Numbered from the stretch's first letter, positions 45,731-53,940 are shown. The stretch is 64,000 nt of DNA from an uncultured Lysobacteraceae bacterium (GCA_936911875.1 CAKZGB010000007.1:124001-188000), one strand, 5' to 3'. The notes: a model not told the origin generated them from the sequence alone. Program-made: numbers and translations.

Positions 45731-45772
45731 TGACCATGGTCAAACTATAGGTGTTTCCAATTCTGCGGTAAA
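45731..45772 (-). promoter_or_regulatory. doxX promoter with TGACCATGGTCA operator
   Basis: Read on the minus strand: -35 TTTACC (45767-45772), a 17-base spacer, -10 TATAGT (45744-45749), then the perfect 12-base palindrome TGACCATGGTCA (45731-45742) across the expected start of transcription. That position suits a repressor. The regulator is not identified. Confidence 0.6.
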
Positions 45773-45817
45773 TAGCAATAAATGGTATTCATTGTTGCAC
45801 TTATAAAACAATGGCAG

Positions 45818-46423
45818 TCAATAGTAGCTACCGGTCTTGAGGCAGGTTTGCCATTTGCGGTACTCGCGCATCTTGCAGGTACTGTCGCTGCACAACGAGG
45901 ACGAGCTGTAATGGCGGGCGTTGCACACGTTGCGGCGCGAGTCCGGCGCTTCGGTCTTGGCGGATTTGCCGGCTTTGGACGCGCCCGACTTGCCGGTGCC
46001 TGAGGTTTTGGACTTGGCGGATGCGCCGGAGCTGGAGGAACCCGCGGTGGTCGCACTGGCACTGGCCGGTGCATTCTTGACGTACTTCCCGCCAGCGTCC
46101 AGGATCACTCTCAAGGCGCCCCCGTACGCCAAATCCGCTGCGGAGCTGCCTCGGCTGGTAAGTATGTTAGGGTCCGCGCCTCGTTCCAGCAGGAACTTTG
46201 CGAGTTCCACGTTGTTCTGGTCCGCCGCAAAATGCAGCAAGGTGTAGCCCTCGCTGTTTTGCTGGTTGATATCAAATGCACCACTGCCGACCAGCTCGAT
46301 GACTTCGGCATTCTTGCCCCAGCGAACAGCGGCCGCCGCGTCTTCGAACGGGTCGGTTGCGGCAGTCGCAGTCGAAACCGTGAAAACGAGCGCCAAAAAG
46401 GTTGCACACAAAACTTTGAGCAT
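45818..46423 (-). CDS. Exported ankyrin-repeat protein with Cys-rich C-terminus
   Basis: 201 residues from MLKVLC. Signal peptide about 1-22. About two to three ankyrin repeats (about 25-115: SEGYTLLHFAADQNNVELAKFLLERGADPN, then SSAADLAYGG). A Ser/Ala/Lys/Gly-rich linker (120-162) follows, then a Cys-containing tail with four Cys (NVCNARHYSSSSLC through WQTCLKTG), probably disulfide-bonded in the periplasm. An AGGAG ribosome site precedes the start. Ankyrin repeats mediate protein binding; the partner is unknown. Confidence 0.82.
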   Translation of the reverse strand: MLKVLCATFLALVFTVSTATAATDPFEDAAAAVRWGKNAEVIELVGSGAFDINQQNSEGYTLLHFAADQNNVELAKFLLERGADPNILTSRGSSAADLAYGGALRVILDAGGKYVKNAPASASATTAGSSSSGASAKSKTSGTGKSGASKAGKSAKTEAPDSRRNVCNARHYSSSSLCSDSTCKMREYRKWQTCLKTGSYY

Positions 46424-46561
46424 ATTCACGTGACGACTCCTGAAGGTGGACAAAACCAGACTTACGGAAAGACGAACAAGCAGATGCAAAAAGAAGTGTA
46501 GCGCTCATTTCACCATGGAGTGTCGAAGTTCACGGTTTCTCTAGTGCGATGCTGCGAGAAG

Positions 46562-47869
46562 TCACCGTGAGATTCGCCAGATCGTGTTGGCCAGATCGTC
46601 TGCGACATAGACTGCCCCCTTGGCGTCTACCGCGACGCCGACCGGACGGCCCCGGGTCAGACCCGATTTGGGATCATGAAAACCGGTCGCAAAATCAACG
46701 GGTTCACCGGCGGGCATGCCGTTGGCAAAGGGCACAAACACCACTTTGTAGCCGGCCGGGCGGTCGCGGTTCCAGCTGCCATGTTCACCGATAAATACGC
46801 CATTGGTGAACGGGCCACCGACCGCCGCGTTGCTAAACGCCAGCCCAAGTGCCGCCACATGAGATCCCAGGCTGTAGTCGGGCTTTATCGCCGTCGCAAC
46901 GACTTCCGGTTTCTGCGGATGAACCCGAGTGTCCACGTTCTGTCCCCAGTAGCTATACGGCCAGCCGTAGTTGGCGCCTTCCCTTAGCGAGGTCAAATAA
47001 TCGGGCACCAGATTGGGTCCCAGCTCGTCGCGCTCGTTGACCACTGCGAAGACAACGCCGGTTTCCGGATGGACCGCAAGCGCCGTGGGGTTGCGGATGC
47101 CATGGACGAACTGGCGGTGCGCACCGGTCGCGACATCGATCTGCCAGACGGTGGCGCGATCTTGTTCGGCCATGGGGCCGCGCTCCATGATGTTGCTGTT
47201 GGAGCCAATCCCCACGTATAGAAACTTGCCATCCGGACTGGCTGCCAGCGACTTGGTCCAATGGTGGTTGATGACCGAAGGCAAATCCGCGACGTGTCGG
47301 GGCTTGCCGGCGGCCTTGGTCTGGCCGGGCGTGTAGGCAAACGACACCAGCTCGCCCTGATTGGCAACGTACAGCGTGTTGCCGACCAAGGCCATTCCAT
47401 ACGGGGCATCGAGGTTGTCGGCGAACACGGTTTGCTGGCGGAACGAACCGTCGCCGTTGACGTCGCGCAACAGTGTCAGGCGGTTGCCGCTCTTGACCGA
47501 CGTATTGCCTTTGGCCTTGAGGCTGCCTGCGATAAAGTCCTTGGGGCGCATTTTTGGCGCGTGGCCGCCGCGGCCCTCGGCAATCAGCAGATCGCCATTG
47601 GGCAACACCAGAATCTGGCGAGGGATCCCCAGTCCCGTGGCGATCGCCCTTGCCTTAAAGCCCTGCGGCGCCGTCGGCACGACCTCCTGCCAGGTGGTCG
47701 GCTTGGCGATACCCATGCTCGGCACCAGTGGTGCCTGCTTGTCGGGTAGCTGCGGATTTGCACCCGTCTGGTGCGGATCCGCGGACTCGTTGCCCGAGCA
47801 GGCCGTCAGTGCGGCCGCCAGACCCAATGCCATGAGCGTGTGGCAATGCGGTATCCGGAATCTGTTCAT
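46562..47869 (-). CDS. PQQ-dependent sugar dehydrogenase-like lipoprotein (sorbosone dehydrogenase family)
   Basis: 435 residues. The signal peptide ends in lipobox L-T-A-C24. The remainder is a six-bladed beta-propeller of the soluble glucose/sorbosone dehydrogenase family: LGIPRQILVLPNGDLLIAEG, DAPYGMALVGNTLYVAN, HHWTKSLAASPDGKFLYVGIGS, HGIRNPTALAVHPETG, NYGWPYSYWG and GEHGSWNRDRPAGYKV. It oxidises a sugar or aldehyde in the periplasm and passes electrons onward. The longer frame upstream is antisense-like overlap with the membrane gene. It overlaps that gene by 4 bases. Confidence 0.9.
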   Translation of the reverse strand: MNRFRIPHCHTLMALGLAAALTACSGNESADPHQTGANPQLPDKQAPLVPSMGIAKPTTWQEVVPTAPQGFKARAIATGLGIPRQILVLPNGDLLIAEGRGGHAPKMRPKDFIAGSLKAKGNTSVKSGNRLTLLRDVNGDGSFRQQTVFADNLDAPYGMALVGNTLYVANQGELVSFAYTPGQTKAAGKPRHVADLPSVINHHWTKSLAASPDGKFLYVGIGSNSNIMERGPMAEQDRATVWQIDVATGAHRQFVHGIRNPTALAVHPETGVVFAVVNERDELGPNLVPDYLTSLREGANYGWPYSYWGQNVDTRVHPQKPEVVATAIKPDYSLGSHVAALGLAFSNAAVGGPFTNGVFIGEHGSWNRDRPAGYKVVFVPFANGMPAGEPVDFATGFHDPKSGLTRGRPVGVAVDAKGAVYVADDLANTIWRISR

Positions 47870-48291
47870 GCGGGGTCTCCTTGCACGCGGGTGCACAACC
47901 CTAGCCAGGTAGCGGCCACGGCAATGATGAGGGTCACCGCCGAAAGGGTCAGCCCGGTTGGCATGGTGCCCCAGGCATCGCGCGCGTGGATAAAGGAGTT
48001 GACGGTGCCGAGGATGGCAGTGGCCAGCAGGGCTACAAAGAACAGCCAGAATCCGGTTGTCCGCGACTTGAATCCGACGAGGGCCTGGCCCAGCGCCCAC
48101 AGTCCCGCCACCGCCGTGAACAGCAGGGCGGCGACCAGCAGCCAGGCCGCAAAGTTCAGCCACTGGATCTCGGCAGTCTTAAAGTAGTACCAGTCGCTAA
48201 GGGTAGCGGCGGCAAAAAACGGCGCCACTGCAGAGAGCGCGTAGGCCTGCAGCGGATGGAGCAACGGGGCGTGATCACGGCGGTTGAACAT
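47866..48291 (-). CDS. DUF2231-like four-helix membrane protein
   Basis: 141 residues. HPLQAYALSAVAPFFAAATLSDWYYF resembles the conserved N-terminal part of DUF2231, followed by three more hydrophobic helices. It lies directly upstream of the sugar dehydrogenase gene with a 4-base overlap, a pairing also known elsewhere. I infer that it is the membrane partner and possible electron acceptor or quinone site for the dehydrogenase. Confidence 0.78.
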   Translation of the reverse strand: MFNRRDHAPLLHPLQAYALSAVAPFFAAATLSDWYYFKTAEIQWLNFAAWLLVAALLFTAVAGLWALGQALVGFKSRTTGFWLFFVALLATAILGTVNSFIHARDAWGTMPTGLTLSAVTLIIAVAATWLGLCTRVQGDPA

Positions 48292-48392
48292 GCCGGGGTA
48301 CCTTGGGTCATGGGGTTGCCTTCACGCTAAACCCACGCGCGTTAAGGTCGGGTGTGGGTCAGTACCGTCTGCAATGGGCACAGGAATGTAGG

Positions 48393-48739
48393 CTACCGCA
48401 GCGGATCGATGACGGTTTCCATTAGCGAGACCTCGTGGCTTTTGGCGCCCAATCGCCGTGCCTCTTGCGGCCAGTCGTTGACCGCCATGCGAACGGAGTC
48501 CACGTTGCCACGGGCTGACTCGGAATCCAGCCGGAAGTAGGCATGCTGCGCCAACAGAATGGACGTATCGGGGGTCGGAGAGGTTAGATTGCAAAGGCGC
48601 CGGTGGTATCGAGCCACGCGGTGTCGTACTCGAAACGGATCAGAGTCCCGCGTCGCCCAGCATCCCGGAAGACCCATCCAACGCGAGTGGGCGGTGCCAC
48701 GAGCGAAGAATCCTCAAGCCACACTTCGAGTTTATTCAT
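48393..48739 (-). pseudogene. hipA: hipA toxin remnant, internally deleted
   Basis: The ATG at 48739 overlaps the hipB stop (ATGA), as in intact hipBA operons. It opens 51 codons that match the HipA N-terminal subdomain (MNKLEVWLED, GTLIRFEYDTAWLDTTGAFAI) before a TAA at 48584. Immediately beyond, in another frame, a tail runs to 48393 with QHAYFRLDSE, DSVRMAVNDWPQEARRLG and SLMETVIDPLR, resembling the HipA C-terminus. The kinase core (about 300 residues) is missing. N-terminal identification is firm; the C-terminal match is by eye and less sure. No active toxin can be made. Confidence 0.72.
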
Positions 48740-49080
48740 GTCTCATGCTCGGGGGTTGACATCTTTCTAGTCCCAGATGAGCGCTGGCGTGACTGTTTCA
48801 AGCCGTGGTCCTGCAGTTCTCTGCCCGACTCGTCGTTCGCGGCGAGCTTGTCGATGTCAAGCGCCAACCCAAGGGCCTGCAGCACTCGAACTACTGTGGC
48901 AAGGCTGGAACTGGGATTTCCGGCCTCGAGTTTCCGCAGCGTAGGAAGAGTGACGCCCACGCGTTCGGCCAACACCGCCTGCGTCAGTTTGCGGCGCAGA
49001 CGCGCAGCACGAAGGCGCCCGCCCAACGCAATGAGCTGGTTTCGGTGACGGGGGTGCGTTGGCGGTGTGAGCCTTGGCAT
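48736..49080 (-). CDS. hipB: HipB-like XRE-family antitoxin/regulator
   Basis: 114 residues. A helix-turn-helix (about 15-75: LGGRLRAARLRRKLTQAVLAERVGVTLPTLRKLEAGNPSSSLATVVRVLQAL) is followed by a polar tail. The placement directly before a hipA start defines it as HipB. It would repress its own promoter; without toxin it is an orphan DNA-binding protein. The gene body is less typical of the region, and its upstream DNA is strongly A+T-rich, which is common in acquired toxin-antitoxin loci. Confidence 0.85.
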   Translation of the reverse strand: MPRLTPPTHPRHRNQLIALGGRLRAARLRRKLTQAVLAERVGVTLPTLRKLEAGNPSSSLATVVRVLQALGLALDIDKLAANDESGRELQDHGLKQSRQRSSGTRKMSTPEHET

Positions 49081-49138
49081 AGAAAATATAATTGCCTTTT
49101 ATTAGATAAAAAGCAAATTTATTTTCTAAAAATGTAAA
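49081..49138 (-). promoter_or_regulatory. A+T-rich promoter/operator region of hipB
   Basis: About 58 bases with very low G+C directly before the hipB ATG. Imperfect inverted elements TTAGATAAA and TTTATTTTCTAA (about 49103-49130) could be HipB sites. TTGCTT and TATATT, read leftward, resemble -35 and -10 boxes but their spacing is not ideal. Confidence 0.4.
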
Positions 49139-49161
49139 CTACGCGCTGCAGGGATTGACTC

Positions 49162-49253
49162 GGTCCATCCATGGACCTCGCCCCTTCGGGGCAGCCTTCG
49201 GCTGTCCAAAACGGCGATCCTGCCGTTTTGGCGAACCCCCTTGTCGGGGGTTC
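49162..49253. repeat. Run of five consecutive hairpins
   Basis: Five back-to-back inverted repeats: GGTCCAT/ATGGACC (49162-49177), GCCCC/GGGGC (49180-49192), AGCC/GGCT (49193-49203), CCAAAACGGC/GCCGTTTTGG (49206-49231) and GAACCCCC/GGGGGTTC (49233-49253). No open frame of interest runs here. It lies between hipB and the tRNA terminator. Confidence 0.75.
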
Positions 49254-49274
49254 ATCATCCTCCGCGCAGCCAAT

Positions 49275-49300
49275 AAAAAAGTCCCCGATGGGGACTTTTT
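49275..49300 (-). terminator. Terminator of tRNA-Arg transcript
   Basis: Stem GTCCCC/GGGGAC (49281-49286 and 49290-49295, loop GAT), flanked by A and T runs. On the minus strand the T run follows the stem just after the tRNA 3' end. Confidence 0.8.
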
Positions 49301-49305
49301 GTGAT

Positions 49306-49382
49306 TGGCGCGCCTGGAGGGATTCGAACCCCCGACCAATGGCTTCGGAAGCCACTACTCTATCCGGCTGAGCTACAGGCGC
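49306..49382 (-). tRNA. tRNA-Arg (anticodon CCG)
   Basis: A 77-base minus-strand cloverleaf. Acceptor GCGCCTG pairs with CAGGCGC, then discriminator G and an encoded CCA. The D arm has GTAGCTCAGCCGGATAGAGTA-like sequence. The anticodon stem GTGGC/GCCAT-side frames loop TTCCGAA with anticodon CCG, which reads CGG arginine codons. The T arm is GGGGGTTCGAATCCCTC-like. All arms pair. Confidence 0.95.
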
Positions 49383-49476
49383 AGAAACGGCCGACCATTT
49401 TCGCATGAATGGCAGGCGCTTGCACCTTTCCGGGAACAGGCATAGTCTGAAAAGACCCACCACGGAGAACAGAACG

Positions 49477-49731
49477 ATGCGAGTGCTTCTTTGCTGTGCG
49501 ACTGCGGTTTTAGCCCTTGCCGGTGCCACGGCCAATGCGCGAGAGGTGCTGACACCCGATTTTGCAATGTCGCCCACGCCATCCAATCCTGCCAACGCGG
49601 CGGAGCGGATCACACCGCAACAGGCTTGCATCGAGCGGGGGGCACGGTCCACTTCGCGTGCGGCCCGCCACTATTGCGAGCCCAAGTCGGCAACGTCCGA
49701 GTCGCCACAAGCCACCAAGGCCGACCGGTGA
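49477..49731 (+). CDS. Small exported hypothetical protein
   Basis: 84 residues with a clear signal peptide (about 1-22, MRVLLCCATAVLALAGATANA) and a short mature part rich in Ala/Ser/Thr/Arg with two Cys (QQACIERG and HYCEPKS), which could form one disulfide. A GGAG ribosome site lies upstream of the ATG. No family is recognised. It is followed after 26 bases by another exported protein gene. Confidence 0.65.
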   Translation: MRVLLCCATAVLALAGATANAREVLTPDFAMSPTPSNPANAAERITPQQACIERGARSTSRAARHYCEPKSATSESPQATKADR

Positions 49732-49757
49732 TAAATTAACCGTTTTACGCACGAAAT

Positions 49758-50330
49758 ATGGACAAAGACGTCATGCGCATTCGTACGCAGATCGGCGCGG
49801 TGCTTGTAGGTTTGGTTGCACTGGGAGCTTCAGGAGCGGGCTGGTCGCAGGAGTCGGCCGAGCCTTCGCCAACGCAGGTCAAGAAAGAGCGACGGGTGGT
49901 GTGCGAGGCCCGCGGTGGCCAGGCTCCGCAATGTCGGAAACTGAACGGGGCCAGCGGTTCGGTCCCCAATGCGCATGGAGCGGTCGATGCCCTGGATGCC
50001 TTTGGTGATGCGTTACGAAACGGGGATACCGAGGGCGCGGCCAAATGGTTGGATCCGGATCTACTGGTATTTGAGGGTGGCGAGTCCGAAACCCTGCCGC
50101 AGTATCTGTCGGCGCATCTCAAAGCCGATGCCGATTTCATGCGCGATGCCAGGACATCAGACCGTCTGCGCCAGGTTCGATTGGTCAACGGCATGGCCGT
50201 CATCACCACCACGGACAAACTTCAGGTCGGAGACAAGACTCTGCAGGCTGCCGAGACTGCGGTGCTCAAGCAGCGCAACGGGCAGTGGCGGATTCTGCAC
50301 TTGCACTGGTCATCACGTAAGGCCAAATAA
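49758..50330 (+). CDS. Exported DUF4440/SnoaL-like (NTF2-fold) protein
   Basis: 190 residues. Signal peptide about 6-30 (IGAVLVGLVALGASGAGWSQ), a linker with a Cys pair (VVCEARGGQAPQC), then an NTF2-like domain (about 72-190): ALDAFGDALRNGDTEGAAKWLDPDLLVFEGG, VRLVNGMAVITTTDKLQVG and the closing NGQWRILHLHWSSR. DUF4440 domains bind small ligands or have lost enzyme activity; the role here is unknown. A start five codons later is possible. A terminator follows. Confidence 0.8.
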   Translation: MDKDVMRIRTQIGAVLVGLVALGASGAGWSQESAEPSPTQVKKERRVVCEARGGQAPQCRKLNGASGSVPNAHGAVDALDAFGDALRNGDTEGAAKWLDPDLLVFEGGESETLPQYLSAHLKADADFMRDARTSDRLRQVRLVNGMAVITTTDKLQVGDKTLQAAETAVLKQRNGQWRILHLHWSSRKAK

Positions 50331-50355
50331 AAAATGGCGCCGGAAGGCGCCATTT
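50331..50355. terminator. Bidirectional intrinsic terminator
   Basis: Stem ATGGCGCC (50334-50341) / GGCGCCAT (50346-50353) with loop GGAA, A-rich to the left and T-rich to the right. It serves the convergent DUF4440-like and UPF0114 genes. Confidence 0.85.
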
Positions 50356-50368
50356 TTCTGTTGCGACG

Positions 50369-50938
50369 TTAGTGCTGCTCGCGCTGCAGGGTGGAGGCCG
50401 ACATGATGCGATCGGTCCAGGCGATACCGATCGCAGAGAGAATGAAGACGCAGTGGATAATGGTCTGCCACATCACGCCTTGAACGGTGTAGGCGGAGCC
50501 TTCGCTTCCCAACGTGCCGATCGCAATGAACGATTTGAGCAGATGAATCGAGGAGATGCCGATAATGGCCATCGCCAGTTTGACCTTGAGCACACTCGCG
50601 TTGACGTGACTGAGCCACTCGGGTTGATCGGGGTGGCCATCGATATTGAGGCGGGAGACAAACGTTTCGTAACCGCCGACGATCACCATCACCAGCAGAT
50701 TGGAGATCATCACCACGTCAATCAGGCCCAGCACCATCAGCATGATTTCCTGCTCGCCCATGGCGTTGGTGTGGGACACCAGATGCCACAGTTCCTTCAT
50801 GAAAAGGAACACATAGACCAGTTGCGCAAGGATCAGACCCAGGTAGAGCGGGAGCTGCAACCAGCGAGAGGCAAAGATCACGCGTGCCAGAGCATTTGGT
50901 GTGCGGGGTGAGTTGGACGTAGACATCGGTGTTGGCAT
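50369..50938 (-). CDS. UPF0114 (YqhA-like, TIGR00645) membrane protein
   Basis: 189 residues with four hydrophobic helices. SRWLQLPLYLGLILAQLVYVFLF, LGLIDVVMISNLLVMVIVGGYE and FVSRLNIDGHPDQPEWLSHVN are the family blocks; the loop Gly-His-Pro and KVKLAMAIIGISSIHLLK are well conserved. Function is unknown. It lies just downstream of glyS (4 bases) in the same direction and probably shares its transcript. Confidence 0.88.
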   Translation of the reverse strand: MPTPMSTSNSPRTPNALARVIFASRWLQLPLYLGLILAQLVYVFLFMKELWHLVSHTNAMGEQEIMLMVLGLIDVVMISNLLVMVIVGGYETFVSRLNIDGHPDQPEWLSHVNASVLKVKLAMAIIGISSIHLLKSFIAIGTLGSEGSAYTVQGVMWQTIIHCVFILSAIGIAWTDRIMSASTLQREQH

Positions 50939-50942
50939 TGGA

Positions 50943-53018
50943 TTAAGTACTCAGGTGTTCGATGGCGGCGACGGAGCCAAGTAGGTCGCTGAGTTGTTGC
51001 AGCAGCGCCCAGCGATTGCGGCGCACGTCGATGTCATCGGCATTGACCATGACGCCATCAAAGAACGCATCCACGACCGGTCGCAGTGCGGCCAGACGGG
51101 ACAGCACGCCCACGTAATCGCGCGAGTCCAGTAGCGGCTCGACATCGGCTTGCGCCGTGCGAAGTGCCGCGAACAAGTCGCGTTCGGCGGATTCGGTGAG
51201 CAGGTCTTCGCGGACCGATGTGGCGATCGGCTCCTCGACCTTGCGCAGGATATTGCGGGCGCGCTTGTTGGCGGCGGCCAATGCAGAGGCGGCATCCGTC
51301 GCCGCAAATGCCGTGACGGCCTGCAGACGCTTGGCGAAATCGGGCAGCGAATCGTGCGGTACTGCATTGACGGCCTCGAATTGCGAAGCGGTCACACCGC
51401 GATCGGCAAAGTAGGCACGCAAACGGTCGTACACGAATTGCGTGATGTCGTAGCTCGAGAGATCGTCGGGCAGGGCGGCCGGTTGCAGGGCCACGGCGCG
51501 CTCGATCCATTCGTGCAGCAGCAGCTCGTGCTCGCCTTGCAGCAAGGTACGGGCCAGGCCGAGCGATTGGCGACGCAATGCAAACGGATCTTTGTTACCG
51601 GTCGGACGCAGGCCTGCGGCAAAACCACCGGCTAGCGTGTCGAGACGATCGGCGATGGCCAGCACTTGGCCCAGACGCGACGGCGCGATGTCGTCACCGG
51701 CATTGCGCGGCATGTAGATTTCATCGAGTGCGGCGGCGACGGTAGCGTCTTCGCCCTGGTGCAAGGCATAGTGGCGACCGGCGATGCCTTGCAGCTCCGG
51801 AAACTCGTTGACCATGCGCGATTGCAGGTCGGCCTTGCTCAAGGTGGCGGCGCGTGCAGCCAGACCGGCATCGACACCGAGCAGCGGCGCCAGTTCGGCG
51901 GCAAGAATGCCAACGCGAGCGGCCTTATCCGCCACGGTGCCGAGCTTGGCCTGATAGGTCACTGTGCTCAGGCCTTCGTTAATCGATGAGAGCCCTTGCT
52001 TGCGGTCCTCATCAAAGAAGAACTTGGCATCTGCAAAACGCGGACGGATCACGCGCTCGTAGCCCTTGCGGATCTGCGACACATCGCGCGATTCAATATT
52101 GGCGGTGCCAATGAAATGCTCACTCAGTTGTCCCTGCGCATCGAGCACCGGGAAAAACTTCTGATTCGCTTCCATCGTTTCGATCAGCGCTTCCTGCGGA
52201 ACTTCTAAAAATTCCGGTTCGAAGGCACAACGGACCGCCGACGGCCATTCTGTGAGTGCCACCACTTGAGCCACGATCGAAGGCTCCAACCGCACCTGAC
52301 CGTTGACCTCTTGGGCCAAGCTCGTCGCCTGTTCCACGATGCGCTGTTCGCGCTCGGCCGGATCGACCAGCACAAACGCCTTGCGCAACGCCTCGACGTA
52401 TTGAGTCGGTTCGGTGATGACGACATCGCCTTCGTGCATGAAGCGATGGCCGCGCGAGAGGCGATCACTGTTCACACCGAGCAGCGACATCGGCACGACC
52501 TCGTTACCGAGCAGCGCGATCAGCCAATGCACCGGACGCGCAAACGCGTATGCATGTGCGCCCCAACGCATCGGCTTGGGAATCGGCATGCCGGCGATGG
52601 CTTTGGTCACGATCTCGGGTAGCAAGGTGGCGGTGGACTGACCGGCCTTGTTGGCGCGATACACAAAACGCTCGCCCTTGTTGTCGGTGGTGCGCTCGAG
52701 TGCGGTCCACTCGATGCCGTTTTTCGCGGCAAAACCCTGCAGTGCCTTGGTCGGCTGACCCTCAGCATCCAGAGCGATATTCAGATACGGCCCCATCAGT
52801 TCGACGCGCTGATCGGCTTGCGACAACGCGACCGAAGGCAGCAACACCGCCAGACGGCGCGGGGAATGCAGCGGTTTGGCGCCGGTGTCGTCGACTTCGA
52901 TGCCGGCAGCGCGCAGGCCGCCGAGGATGCCTTCGTAAAAGGCAGAAGCCAGCTCGGGCAGTGCGTGCATCGGCAGTTCTTCGGTGCCGAGTTCAATCAG
53001 TAATGGCGCGCGGCTCAT
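50943..53018 (-). CDS. glyS: Glycyl-tRNA synthetase beta subunit
   Basis: 691-residue beta chain of the alpha2beta2 glycyl-tRNA synthetase. It starts LLIELGTEELPMHALPELA, contains SPRRLAVLL, KPMRWGAHAYAFARPVHWLIALL, EANQKFFPVLDAQGQL and FADAKFFFDEDRKQGL, and ends with the helical anticodon-binding (DALR-like) region. This chain supplies tRNA binding. It overlaps glyQ by 4 bases. Confidence 0.97.
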   Translation of the reverse strand: MSRAPLLIELGTEELPMHALPELASAFYEGILGGLRAAGIEVDDTGAKPLHSPRRLAVLLPSVALSQADQRVELMGPYLNIALDAEGQPTKALQGFAAKNGIEWTALERTTDNKGERFVYRANKAGQSTATLLPEIVTKAIAGMPIPKPMRWGAHAYAFARPVHWLIALLGNEVVPMSLLGVNSDRLSRGHRFMHEGDVVITEPTQYVEALRKAFVLVDPAEREQRIVEQATSLAQEVNGQVRLEPSIVAQVVALTEWPSAVRCAFEPEFLEVPQEALIETMEANQKFFPVLDAQGQLSEHFIGTANIESRDVSQIRKGYERVIRPRFADAKFFFDEDRKQGLSSINEGLSTVTYQAKLGTVADKAARVGILAAELAPLLGVDAGLAARAATLSKADLQSRMVNEFPELQGIAGRHYALHQGEDATVAAALDEIYMPRNAGDDIAPSRLGQVLAIADRLDTLAGGFAAGLRPTGNKDPFALRRQSLGLARTLLQGEHELLLHEWIERAVALQPAALPDDLSSYDITQFVYDRLRAYFADRGVTASQFEAVNAVPHDSLPDFAKRLQAVTAFAATDAASALAAANKRARNILRKVEEPIATSVREDLLTESAERDLFAALRTAQADVEPLLDSRDYVGVLSRLAALRPVVDAFFDGVMVNADDIDVRRNRWALLQQLSDLLGSVAAIEHLST

Positions 53019-53932
53019 GCGACCACCTCCGATTTGGGGGCATTGGGAAAGCCGAGTTTCTCGCGCTGTTCGTAATAGGCCTGGGCCACGCCTTGCGACA
53101 GTTTGCGCACGCGCAGGATGTAACGCTGACGTTCAGTCACGGAGATAGCGCGACGGGCATCGAGCAGATTGAACGCATGCGATGCCTTCGTCACTTGCTC
53201 ATAGGCAGGCAAGGGCAAGCCGGCTTCGATCAGTTTGTTGGCCTCGGCCTCGCAGGCGTCAAAGCGATGGAACATTTCCGCGACGTCGGCGTATTCAAAG
53301 TTGTAGGTCGACTGTTCGACTTCGTTCTGGTGATAGACATCGCCGTAGGTGACGGGGGCGCCATCGGGACCGTAAGTCCAGATCAGGTCGTAGACGTTGT
53401 CGCAGTTCTGCAGGTACATGCACAGACGTTCGAGACCGTAAGTGATCTCGCCGAGCACCGGACGGCATTCGAGACCGCCCGCCTGTTGGAAATACGTGAA
53501 CTGCGTGACTTCCATGCCGTTGAGCCAGACCTCCCAGCCCAGACCCCAGGCGCCTAAAGTCGGCGATTCCCAGTTGTCCTCGACCAGGCGCAGATCGTGC
53601 ACCAGCGGATCAATTCCCAGTTCGCGCAGCGAGCCGAAATACAGCTCCACAATGTTCTCAGGCGAAGGCTTCATCGCCACCTGGAACTGGTAGTACCGCT
53701 GCAGACGGTTGGGGTTCTCGCCGTAGCGGCCATCGGTCGGTCGGCGCGAAGGCTGCACATACGCCGCATTCCACGTCTCGGGGCCGATCGCGCGCAGGAA
53801 CGTGGCAGGGTGAAAGGTGCCCGCCCCCACTTCGAGATCTAAAGGCTGGATCAGCACGCAACCCTGGCGGGCCCAATACGTGTTGAGGCGCAGGATTAAT
53901 TCCTGGAATGTCGGCGGGGTCATGTCTGGCAT
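53015..53932 (-). CDS. glyQ: Glycyl-tRNA synthetase alpha subunit
   Basis: 305-residue class II catalytic chain that activates glycine. TFQELILRLNTYWARQGCVLIQPLDLEVGAGTFHPATFLRA, PSRRPTDGRYGENPNRLQRYYQFQV and NGMEVTQFTYFQQAGGL are diagnostic. The start could be at the fourth codon (MTPPTF) instead. The order glyQ-glyS is standard. A TATAAT lies just upstream. Confidence 0.97.
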   Translation of the reverse strand: MPDMTPPTFQELILRLNTYWARQGCVLIQPLDLEVGAGTFHPATFLRAIGPETWNAAYVQPSRRPTDGRYGENPNRLQRYYQFQVAMKPSPENIVELYFGSLRELGIDPLVHDLRLVEDNWESPTLGAWGLGWEVWLNGMEVTQFTYFQQAGGLECRPVLGEITYGLERLCMYLQNCDNVYDLIWTYGPDGAPVTYGDVYHQNEVEQSTYNFEYADVAEMFHRFDACEAEANKLIEAGLPLPAYEQVTKASHAFNLLDARRAISVTERQRYILRVRKLSQGVAQAYYEQREKLGFPNAPKSEVVA

Positions 53933-53940
53933 AGCCCGTC

